The position numbers were made by a program, and so were the translations under genes. A stretch of DNA of 6,420 bases. Source: JBATBW01 sp049662565 (GTDB lineage: Bacteria; Bacillota_I; Bacilli_A; Erysipelotrichales; Erysipelotrichaceae). The notes beneath the pieces are model-generated. The model saw nothing but the letters and a program-made list of their open reading frames with translations, was not told where the DNA came from and searched no databases. The DNA is taken from positions 1 to 6,420 of the forward strand of contig JBATBW010000058.1 of NCBI GenBank assembly GCA_049662565.1. The letters run 5' to 3'. Positions 1 to 5,535 of this stretch are shown here, piece by piece (position 1 is the stretch's first letter; each line of letters begins with the position of its first letter).

Positions 1-2424
1 TAATTGAGAATAAGGAGTATTATAAGGAATAAATAATGCAAACTCATCCCCACCGATACGAGAAATAATATTTGTTTCAGTAAATAATTTCGTCAAATAT
101 TCCCCAATTCTTGTAATTACAATATCCCCAGCAAGATGACCTAAAGTATCATTTACCTGCTTAAAGTTATCGACATCTAAAATAATAAATATACCTTTTG
201 GATCATTATTATGTTTAAAGAAATTTTCAATTCTTAATTCAAATTCCGCTCTATTTAACAAACCCGTCAAAATGTCTAACTCTGTTCGACGACGCATCTC
301 AATTATGGCATCATTAATTTCTTTTTCTTGATCAAACTTCTCCATAATAACCGCCGAAATACAATTATCAACTCGTAGTTTTGCTCTTTTTAAATCATAT
401 GGTCTTTTGATATAATCACAAACCTTGTAATTATTAATATCCTCAACAATATTACTCTCATTATCATAAACTAGAATTAAAGCAATATGTTCATTCTCAC
501 AACAACTACCCAATTCTTCAATTAAAACATTATCCATTTCATATGGAAGACATAGAATTAAAGCACAAACATCTCTTCCATTATCTTTCATAAAATTAAT
601 AGCTTCTAACACTTCCATTTTATCAATTTGATAGACATTATTATACTCTAATTCAAATTTTGAACAATCTTGTCGATAATCTCCAACAAATATTATATGC
701 TTTAAATTATCAATATTTAACTGTTCTTTATTAATAACTAAAGAAACATTTTGATTAGCGAAATTTAGATCCGTATTCCGTAAAAAATCTTCAAATTGTT
801 CTTGAGGTAAAGGTTTAGAATAATAATAACCTTGTCCAAATTCACAATTAATAGATTTAAGATATTGAAGCTGGTCTAAGGTTTCAATCCCTTCCGCAAC
901 CACCTTCAAATTCATCCACTTAGCTAAACTAATAATGAAACTTAAAATACTTCGGTCACGACTCTTCTTTTCTTCTTTTTGAATGAAACGCATGTCTAAT
1001 TTAATTATATCAATAGGTAATTCAGATAGCATATTTAATGAAGAATAACCTGTACCAAAATCATCCATTTCGATAATAAAACCCATTCTTCTAATTTTAG
1101 AAATCATCTCAATCAACTGAGTAGAGCCTTCCGTATATGCCGATTCCGTAATTTCTAAGTGTAAATATTTAGGACTCAATCCATATTTTTTAATTAAGTC
1201 AATTAATTTATCCGGTAAATGTGGATCATAAATTGATATTCTTGAAAGATTAATAGAAATCGGGATAATTTCATTGCCCATATCTTTCCAAGCTCGCATT
1301 TTCTTACAACATTGATCCCAAATATAATAATCTAAATCCGCGATAAAACCATTCTTTTCAAATATTGGAATAAAATCTTTTGGTGTAAGAAAACCCTTTG
1401 TTGGATGAATCCAGCGAACTAAAGCTTCTGCCCCAATTATCTTTTCCGTTTTTAAATCAAACTTCGGTTGAAAATAGACTTTAAACTGGTTTTCAACTAA
1501 AGCCTCTTTCATATAAGAAATTATAGTTTGTTCTTCTAGTAACTTTTGACGAATATTATCATCATAATATGCGAAATAAGTGTTATACTTTCCCTTAATA
1601 CTCTTTTGGGCAAGAACCGCTCGATCACACATTAAGCTAGCTGGTGTATCAAGTTGATCAATCTGATAAATACCATAACGCAATATAATATCTAATTTAA
1701 TACCAAATTTATTAACATCGTTAATCACTTCCGCAAAATTTTCTTCAAAATACTGGTCTTGATGTTGAATAATAAAGGCGAAAATATCAGGTCCAATACG
1801 ACCACAAATACCTTTGTCTCCTACACGTTTAGAAATATCCTTTCCTACATATCGAAGCAGTTCATTACCAACAGCAGTACCATAAATTTCATTAACCAAT
1901 CTAAATCGTTCAATATCACAACAAAGAAGATCATATTTAATATCTGCTTGTCGATGAATAATCTCTTCTACCCGCACATAAAAATACTCTTTACTATATA
2001 ACCCCGTTAAAGGATCTTTTTGAATCGAATCCACAAAAGAAGAAGTTTCGCGATAGTATATAGTTTTCGCAATACGTTGTTTAATAATTGCGGGGCGATA
2101 AGGTTTTAAAATGTATTCATTAGCACCTTCTTCCAGTGCTCTTTCTTCCATTTCTCGACTACTTTGATCGCTAACTACAATAACTGGAATTTTAGAAAGA
2201 AATAAATCGTTTTTCATTTGTTTAAGCACACCAAAACCATCTAAAACCGGCATTACTATATCTAGCAACACCAACGATATTAACTCATAATTTTCACGCA
2301 ACATCCTAAGAGCAATTTCACCATTTTCTGCCTCTAAAACAACATAATCATGATCAAGTATCTTATATAACATGTGTCGGTTAATTTCATTATCTTCAAC
2401 GACTAAAATGTATTTCTTTTCCAT
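1..2424 (-). CDS. c-di-GMP turnover response regulator, REC-GGDEF(degenerate)-EAL-REC-like-GGDEF, 3' end outside window
   Basis: The reading frame is open for 808 codons from an ATG at 2424 and leaves the window at base 1. A GGGGG Shine-Dalgarno sits at 2429-2433. Domains in order: a receiver (residues 1-120) with acidic E10/D11, phosphoacceptor D55 in LLDIVMP, S85 and K107; a GGDEF-like domain (about 131-290) whose signature is GPDIF at 211-215, so probably not a cyclase; an EAL domain (about 296-545) with E333-A-L, N392, E424, D454-D455, K475, E511 and Q531, the metal and catalytic residues of active c-di-GMP phosphodiesterases; a receiver-like fold (about 571-690) with Cys625 where the phosphoacceptor Asp should be and KRP at 673-675; a charged helical linker; and a second GGDEF (from about 716) with DILTGLLNR, D750/D752 and intact GGDEF at 791-795. 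No RxxD inhibitory site is present (TETN at 782-785). I infer a bifunctional cytoplasmic enzyme that makes and degrades c-di-GMP under phosphorelay control. Its partner kinase is not identified. Confidence 0.95.
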   Translation of the reverse strand, partial: MEKKYILVVEDNEINRHMLYKILDHDYVVLEAENGEIALRMLRENYELISLVLLDIVMPVLDGFGVLKQMKNDLFLSKIPVIVVSDQSSREMEERALEEGANEYILKPYRPAIIKQRIAKTIYYRETSSFVDSIQKDPLTGLYSKEYFYVRVEEIIHRQADIKYDLLCCDIERFRLVNEIYGTAVGNELLRYVGKDISKRVGDKGICGRIGPDIFAFIIQHQDQYFEENFAEVINDVNKFGIKLDIILRYGIYQIDQLDTPASLMCDRAVLAQKSIKGKYNTYFAYYDDNIRQKLLEEQTIISYMKEALVENQFKVYFQPKFDLKTEKIIGAEALVRWIHPTKGFLTPKDFIPIFEKNGFIADLDYYIWDQCCKKMRAWKDMGNEIIPISINLSRISIYDPHLPDKLIDLIKKYGLSPKYLHLEITESAYTEGSTQLIEMISKIRRMGFIIEMDDFGTGYSSLNMLSELPIDIIKLDMRFIQKEEKKSRDRSILSFIISLAKWMNLKVVAEGIETLDQLQYLKSINCEFGQGYYYSKPLPQEQFEDFLRNTDLNFANQNVSLVINKEQLNIDNLKHIIFVGDYRQDCSKFELEYNNVYQIDKMEVLEAINFMKDNGRDVCALILCLPYEMDNVLIEELGSCCENEHIALILVYDNESNIVEDINNYKVCDYIKRPYDLKRAKLRVDNCISAVIMEKFDQEKEINDAIIEMRRRTELDILTGLLNRAEFELRIENFFKHNNDPKGIFIILDVDNFKQVNDTLGHLAGDIVITRIGEYLTKLFTETNIISRIGGDEFALFIPYNTPYSQL

Positions 2425-2470
2425 TTTTCCCCCAGAACTAATATTTCATTAATTCTCGTAAACTATTTCT

Positions 2471-2476
2471 ATTATA
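2471..2476 (-). promoter_or_regulatory. Probable -10 box of the c-di-GMP regulator gene
   Basis: A perfect TATAAT on the minus strand lies 46 nt before the start codon. It predicts a leader of about 40 nt that carries the GGGGG ribosome site. The -35 is poor (TTTAAT at 17-bp spacing). The box is in the 70-nt gap after the 86-aa gene, and I see no terminator in that gap, so readthrough from upstream may add to expression. Confidence 0.5.
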
Positions 2477-2494
2477 CCTTAAATCCAATTCAGA

Positions 2495-2755
2495 TTAAAT
2501 ATTATTTTTTTTATCTCTTTTCCAAACTTGATACAATAAATCCTTCAATACTAACATCGCATCTAACTCATTAAAACCATATTTATTTTTCAAATCATCT
2601 AACATTAGTATAATCTGTTTTTCATACAAACCTTTATCCACAATATCTTGATATGAAGCAAGAATTGGATATTTCTTACTCCAAGCTTTTGACCAATCAA
2701 CTTTATCAATTAATTCATCATCACCATAATTATTTGTTATATTTATATCTTTCAT
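2495..2755 (-). CDS. Small hypothetical protein, 86 aa
   Basis: I do not recognise this family. The start is the ATG at 2755, because GGTGAG at 2763-2768 sits 7 nt before it. The frame can be extended five codons to a TTG, but that would place the ribosome site inside the coding region. The product is charged, soluble and has no signal peptide, membrane segment or cysteine. It looks mainly helical, with an acidic N-terminus, a Trp/Lys patch around residues 21-30 (DWSKAWSKKYP), a probable helix at about 44-58, a second at about 62-80 (FNELDAMLVLKDLLYQVW), and a basic tail. It lies 70 nt upstream of the c-di-GMP regulator on the same strand and may share its transcript, but nothing visible links the two functionally. 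The ribosome site, own promoter and protein-like composition support a real gene. Confidence 0.75.
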   Translation of the reverse strand: MKDINITNNYGDDELIDKVDWSKAWSKKYPILASYQDIVDKGLYEKQIILMLDDLKNKYGFNELDAMLVLKDLLYQVWKRDKKNNI

Positions 2756-2798
2756 AAACTTTCTCACCAAACTATTAATACTATTTTTATTCTCATAT

Positions 2799-2828
2799 AT
2801 TATATTACCATATTATTATTTATTTAAA
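2799..2828 (-). promoter_or_regulatory. Probable promoter of the 86-aa gene
   Basis: On the minus strand TTTAAA (2823-2828) is followed after 18 bp by a perfect TATAAT (2799-2804). The predicted transcription start near 2792 gives a leader of about 37 nt before the ATG at 2755. The spacer is very AT-rich, so chance matches are easy and the -35 is only 4 of 6. Confidence 0.45.
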
Positions 2829-2907
2829 CAAATGAAAATAATCAATTAAACTTTCTATTACCTAAAATTTAATACAATTCAAAAAAACACTTATAATCGA
2901 AATCACT

Positions 2908-2938
2908 AAAAAATCACATCATCATTTATCGATTTTCT
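2908..2938 (-). terminator. Weak candidate terminator downstream of the thioredoxin-like lipoprotein gene
   Basis: The minus strand has AGAAAATC (2938-2931), a 15-nt loop and GATTTTTT (2915-2908). This forms an 8-bp AU-rich stem with one G-U pair, and its T run is inside the stem. It is the only plausible stop signal in the 248-nt spacer after the TlpA-like gene, but the stem is weak and the loop long. I see no other gene or RNA in that spacer. Confidence 0.3.
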
Positions 2939-3003
2939 ATAACTTGTTTTGCATCAAAAAACCAATAAACATGAAAAGAAGATTAACTTATAAGATATAT
3001 AAA

Positions 3004-3573
3004 TTATCCGTTCTTATTTAAATTTTTAATTGCGCCTAACTGCTTTTCAATTATTGCCATAAAACCTTCTTTCGTCATTGAACCAATGTAAGCTTCACTT
3101 ATGACATATCCTTCTTTATCCACAAAAAAAGTTTGTGGAAAAGCCGATAATCCATGCAAATAACCATTAAGAAGTAAAGAATCCGGAATCAAATTGAGAT
3201 ATTTAACTTTCGTCTTTTTGACTATATCCTTACCGATATCATAATTAGTATTATTAATATCTTTAGTATGACCAACATCCATACAAATACTAATAATATT
3301 AACTCCCTTAGCTAAAACTTCATCTCTAATAGTATTTAATACCGGCATTTCATCAATACAATAACCACAATTAGTAACCCAAAGATTAACCATCGTCAAA
3401 TCATAATCCTTGAAAACATCTTTAGTAATTGTATTACCATCAAAATCTAATGCGGAAAAATCACCCAAAGAAGTCGCTCTAAACACATCATTATCCGCTT
3501 TATTAACCCTACAACCACCCAATACTACTAACATGATCAAAACCATGCCTATAACCTTAATATTATTTATCAT
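3004..3573 (-). CDS. TlpA/ResA-like thioredoxin-fold lipoprotein (extracytoplasmic thiol-disulfide oxidoreductase)
   Basis: The 189-aa product starts at the ATG at 3573. AGGTGA at 3582-3587 lies 8 nt upstream, whereas the alternative GTG four codons earlier falls within that ribosome site. Residues 1-20 form a signal peptide ending in the lipobox LGGC, with lipidation expected at Cys21. The rest has a thioredoxin/TlpA layout: a strand with NLW (63-65), the active site C69-G-Y-C72 followed by IDEMP, a strand with ISICMD, and the cis-proline loop AFPQTFFVD (P146). Proteins of this family are membrane-anchored and reduce specific extracytoplasmic disulfides, for example apocytochrome c or methionine sulfoxide reductase partners. 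The substrate here is unknown. The gene follows another lipoprotein gene by 19 nt, so the two are almost certainly one transcript. The upstream lipoprotein has three non-lipobox cysteines and is a candidate partner, which is inference. Confidence 0.9.
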   Translation of the reverse strand: MINNIKVIGMVLIMLVVLGGCRVNKADNDVFRATSLGDFSALDFDGNTITKDVFKDYDLTMVNLWVTNCGYCIDEMPVLNTIRDEVLAKGVNIISICMDVGHTKDINNTNYDIGKDIVKKTKVKYLNLIPDSLLLNGYLHGLSAFPQTFFVDKEGYVISEAYIGSMTKEGFMAIIEKQLGAIKNLNKNG

Positions 3574-3592
3574 ATAATTTTTCACCTAAATA

Positions 3593-4276
3593 TTACTCAA
3601 ATATACCATCTAAAATATTAAAGTTATAACAAGTTCCAGGAACTCTTTGTGGAATAGGTTTAAGATCAAAAGAAGTTACCTTAATAGATTTAAACAATTC
3701 ACTAACATAGCCGATATCATTTGAACAAAAATAAATTATATACTTACCATCAGAAGTTCTACTAATCTCTTCATTATTCTTACAATCAGTAATACTTTCA
3801 ACCTTATGACTTATTAAATATTCTTTATTTATCGTTATTATCGCCCCAAGACGTTTTGTTGTATTCAGCCACAAATTATAAGTCTCTTTATCCTTAAAAC
3901 TTTCAGTAGCGAAATTACCATCACTAGCTAGATTAAAAAAAAACATCGAATAATCAAAGTCCAAATCGCCATTCATTTTAGTTTCATTATAAGCCCATAA
4001 CTCACCAGTGTTAAGCTTTTCTATTATTGAATTTGGAAGAACATAAGAAAACCCCAAATATTCATATTTATTCTTAGTAAAGACCTTATACTTTGAAGGG
4101 GGTGTATCCTTACTAGCTGTTTGCGTCGTACTAGCTAAGTCACCCGATGTTCCTTCTCCGACTATATTTTCATTGTCAGCCGATTCATTAGGCTTAGTTG
4201 GTGGTGTCACTCTATTTGAATAACCACATCCACTAACTCCAATTAATAATACTAATAATATCATTATTCTTTTCAT
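3593..4276 (-). CDS. Lipoprotein of unknown function, 227 aa
   Basis: The start is the ATG at 4276, preceded by a strong GGGAGG at 4284-4289. A short signal peptide (KR, then a hydrophobic stretch at 4-14) ends in lipobox VSGC with Cys17, so the mature protein should be lipid-anchored on the outer face of the membrane. Residues 18-62 are a flexible Pro/Thr/Ser/Asn/Glu-rich linker, typical of a tether. The folded part (about 63-227) is an alpha/beta-looking domain I do not recognise, with cysteines at 165, 184 and 216. A pair of these could form a disulfide. It is the first gene of a two-gene unit with the TlpA-like thioredoxin lipoprotein 19 nt downstream. I could not pick out a convincing promoter in the roughly 50 nt between the preceding terminator and the ribosome site, although one must be there if the terminator is efficient. 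Confidence 0.85.
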   Translation of the reverse strand: MKRIMILLVLLIGVSGCGYSNRVTPPTKPNESADNENIVGEGTSGDLASTTQTASKDTPPSKYKVFTKNKYEYLGFSYVLPNSIIEKLNTGELWAYNETKMNGDLDFDYSMFFFNLASDGNFATESFKDKETYNLWLNTTKRLGAIITINKEYLISHKVESITDCKNNEEISRTSDGKYIIYFCSNDIGYVSELFKSIKVTSFDLKPIPQRVPGTCYNFNILDGIFE

Positions 4277-4327
4277 AACAAAACCTCCCTATATATATTA
4301 CCGATAACGATATAAAATCTATATAAA

Positions 4328-4351
4328 GAAAAAACTCACCTAAAAGTGAGT
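4328..4351 (-). terminator. Intrinsic terminator of the GNAT gene
   Basis: On the minus strand ACTCAC (4351-4346) and GTGAGT (4339-4334) form a 6-bp stem around the loop TTTTAG, followed by a T run down to 4329. It begins 7 nt after the TAA of the acetyltransferase gene. It separates the Spx-like/tRNA/GNAT cluster from the lipoprotein pair. Confidence 0.75.
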
Positions 4352-4357
4352 ATATAT

Positions 4358-4828
4358 TTACGTTAAAACTTTTTTAACCATTATTACATTACTATCTTGA
4401 TAATCCACTACAAAACCATTTTTCAAAAAAATACTATACGACAAATTATCACTAGCTATCTCATCATATAATACCAATATCCCATTTTCCTTTGCTGCCA
4501 TACATAATAAAAGTAACCCTTGTGATCCAAAACCATGATATCTATATTTATCAAATACTATGACATCACAAAGATGAATATTTCTATCATTATCATAATG
4601 ATAAGCCACTTCTCCCACAAACACGTTTTTATCCTTATCCAATAAATAGCGATAATAATGATAAAACTCATCACCATCAACCCAAGTTTTGTACCAATTA
4701 TCCCACTTTTCCTTCGGAAAAGCAATCGTTCCACCCCAGACTATATTATAAGACATAGTATTTTCATCAGCCATTAAAGTTTGTCTAAACCACAAATCAT
4801 CTAAACTAGGTTTATAAATATCAATCAT
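4358..4828 (-). CDS. GNAT family N-acetyltransferase
   Basis: The 156-aa product has the GNAT fold. Motif A covers about residues 88-115, with the acetyl-CoA pyrophosphate-binding signature R96-Y-H-G99-F-G101 (RxxGxG). The motif B end is N128, Y131 and the terminal LKNGF (135-139). GNAT enzymes transfer the acetyl group of acetyl-CoA to an amine on a small molecule or protein. The acceptor is not predictable here. The N-terminal part has an aromatic-rich segment, WGGTIAFPKEKWDNWY (31-46), which probably lines the acceptor site. The start ATG at 4828 is preceded by GGAGGT at 4835-4840 with good spacing. A poor promoter match (TTTACG 4869-4874, TAATAT 4846-4851) would start transcription inside the ribosome site. 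Readthrough from the tRNA gene 66 nt upstream is therefore more likely. A terminator follows the gene. Confidence 0.9.
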   Translation of the reverse strand: MIDIYKPSLDDLWFRQTLMADENTMSYNIVWGGTIAFPKEKWDNWYKTWVDGDEFYHYYRYLLDKDKNVFVGEVAYHYDNDRNIHLCDVIVFDKYRYHGFGSQGLLLLCMAAKENGILVLYDEIASDNLSYSIFLKNGFVVDYQDSNVIMVKKVLT

Positions 4829-4894
4829 CTAAATACCTCCATAATATATTAGGTCTAATAAGTAGTATCGTAAATAATAGTTAATTATTTTATT

Positions 4895-4979
4895 TGGTGC
4901 ACCAGACAAGATTTGAACTTGCACGACCTTAGTCATACGCCCCTCAAGCGTACGTGTCTACCAATTCCACCACTAGTGC
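4895..4979 (-). tRNA. tRNA-Leu (anticodon GAG)
   Basis: The minus strand folds as a class II tRNA of 85 nt. The acceptor stem is GCACTAG with CTGGTGC (one G-U pair), then A73 and an encoded CCA. The D-arm has the leucine-type GGAATTGGTAGAC. The anticodon stem is TACGC/GCGTA around the loop TTGAGGG, giving anticodon GAG (codons CUC and CUU). A short variable arm has stem GAC/GTC, and the T-arm is GCAAG-TTCAAAT-CTTGT. It starts 6 nt after the stop codon of the Spx/ArsC-like gene and is followed after 66 nt by the GNAT gene. Neither gap shows a terminator or convincing promoter, so it is probably processed from a mixed mRNA-tRNA transcript. Confidence 0.96.
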
Positions 4980-4985
4980 AATATT

Positions 4986-5348
4986 TTAAAGGATGCGATT
5001 TAAAAAATCGACATATTCTTTTTCTTTAAATCCTAATACAACATCATACTTATTAACTAAAAATGGTCTTTTAATTAACATTCCATTCTTACTTAACATC
5101 TCTACTAATTCATCAAAAGTATAACTTGAAAATTTATCTTTTAATTCTAATTCTTTATATACCAAACCACTAGTATTAAAGTATTTCTTTAAATCATACC
5201 CATTATTTTCAATCACTTTTATTAATAGATCAAAACTAGGTGGGCATTCTTTAATATTATGATATTCATAAGAAATATGATGATCATCTAAATATTTAAT
5301 TGCTTTTGCGCACGTACTACACTTGGGATAACAATAAACTTGTAACAC
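4986..5348 (-). CDS. Spx/ArsC-family thiol protein (YusI/YffB-like arsenate reductase family)
   Basis: The start is the GTG at 5348, because AGGTG at 5355-5359 lies 6 nt upstream. The longer frame from a GTG at 5357 overlaps that ribosome site. The 120-aa product has the whole ArsC/Spx layout. A thioredoxin-like start VYCYPKC is followed by a CxxC site, C10-S-T-C13, at the position used by Spx. Then come KAIKYLDDH, an NTSG loop (58-61) with GLVYKELELKDK, and LIKRPFLV with R94-P95, then LGFKEKEY. Family members are either RNA-polymerase-binding stress regulators (Spx, MgsR) or glutathione/thiol-linked reductases of unknown substrate (YffB). The NTSG...YKELELKDK segment resembles YusI/YffB-type proteins more than true Spx, so a regulatory role is not assured. 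It is the first gene of the cluster with tRNA-Leu and GNAT. Confidence 0.88.
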   Translation of the reverse strand: MLQVYCYPKCSTCAKAIKYLDDHHISYEYHNIKECPPSFDLLIKVIENNGYDLKKYFNTSGLVYKELELKDKFSSYTFDELVEMLSKNGMLIKRPFLVNKYDVVLGFKEKEYVDFLNRIL

Positions 5349-5367
5349 TATAATCACCTCTAGATAT

Positions 5368-5373
5368 ATTATA
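5368..5373 (-). promoter_or_regulatory. Probable -10 box of the Spx/ArsC-like gene
   Basis: A perfect TATAAT on the minus strand lies 20 nt before the GTG start. The predicted leader is only about 13 nt, which puts the ribosome site at the very 5' end. No good -35 is seen at 16-18 bp. A second minus-strand TATAAT occurs at 5415-5420 inside the palindrome TATTATAATA and could give a longer leader. Confidence 0.45.
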
Positions 5374-5416
5374 CACTTTTTCTTAAAAAAGGTATTCCAT
5401 TATTTATAAATAGTAT

Positions 5417-5422
5417 TATAAT
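5417..5422 (+). promoter_or_regulatory. Candidate -10 box of the plus-strand small RNA
   Basis: A perfect TATAAT on the plus strand would start transcription near 5428-5430, just before the structured region. The -35 at 17 bp (ATTCCA) is poor. The box lies in the palindrome TATTATAATA, which also presents a TATAAT on the minus strand, so orientation rests mainly on the RNA downstream. Confidence 0.4.
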
Positions 5423-5428
5423 AAAGAC

Positions 5429-5506
5429 GTGGGTGAAGTGTTTGACTTGGTGGAGTTAAATACATGGGAAAACAGTGCAACTATAATATCGCACTGTTTT
5501 CTTTTT
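5429..5506 (+). ncRNA. Candidate small structured RNA, about 80 nt, class unrecognised
   Basis: No credible protein is encoded here, yet the stretch has the architecture of a free-standing small RNA: a -10 box upstream, a G-rich 5' end, and two hairpins. Hairpin 1 pairs 5438-5447 with 5454-5463, 10 contiguous base pairs around the loop UGGUGG. Hairpin 2 is the terminator at 5468-5501. Hairpin 1 contains two G-U pairs (5440-5461 and 5444-5457). These would be C-A mismatches in a minus-strand RNA, which argues that the plus strand is the functional transcript. No plus-strand gene follows, so it is not a leader or riboswitch for a visible gene. I do not match it to a known family. A trans-acting regulatory RNA is inferred. 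It could instead be a leader left after gene loss. Confidence 0.55.
5468..5506 (+). terminator. Intrinsic terminator of the plus-strand small RNA
   Basis: GAAAACAGTGC (5468-5478) pairs perfectly with GCACTGTTTTC (5491-5501) across a 12-nt loop and is followed by TTTTT at 5502-5506. The T run is present only in plus orientation, since the minus strand continues CCCATG after the stem. The terminator therefore marks a plus-strand transcript. Confidence 0.8.
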
Positions 5507-5509
5507 GTC

Positions 5510-5535
5510 AAAAATGCGGTTTATTCCGCATTTTT
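5510..5535. terminator. Bidirectional terminator overlapping the end of the histidine kinase gene
   Basis: AAAAATGCGG (5510-5519) pairs perfectly with CCGCATTTTT (5526-5535) around a 6-nt loop. Both strands read a GC-containing stem ending in a T run. For the minus-strand kinase gene the upstream arm encodes the last residues (KNAE) and the TAA stop (5521-5523) lies in the loop. For the plus strand it gives a second stop behind the small RNA. Confidence 0.75.

Noticed and set aside
1759..2001. Plus-strand 80-aa open frame
   Set aside because: It lies entirely antisense to the EAL/GGDEF regulator, is low-complexity (Asn/Thr/Ile/Phe-rich) and has no ribosome site. It is a shadow of the real gene.
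2756..3003. Very short frames and repeated AATCAC/AATCGA words in the 248-nt spacer, considered as a small peptide or repeat array
   Set aside because: The plus frame at 2971 is 16 codons with no ribosome site. The repeated words are too short and irregular for a CRISPR or other array in such AT-rich DNA.
4983..5010. A promoter for the tRNA in the 3' end of the Spx/ArsC-like gene (TAAAAT at 4983-4988)
   Set aside because: The match at 17 bp upstream is not -35-like, and transcription would start inside or at the edge of the mature tRNA. Co-transcription is simpler.
5442..5487. TTGACT (5442-5447) and TATAAT (5482-5487) as a plus-strand promoter
   Set aside because: The spacing is 34 bp, far from the usable 16-19 bp. 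Both elements are parts of the RNA hairpins.
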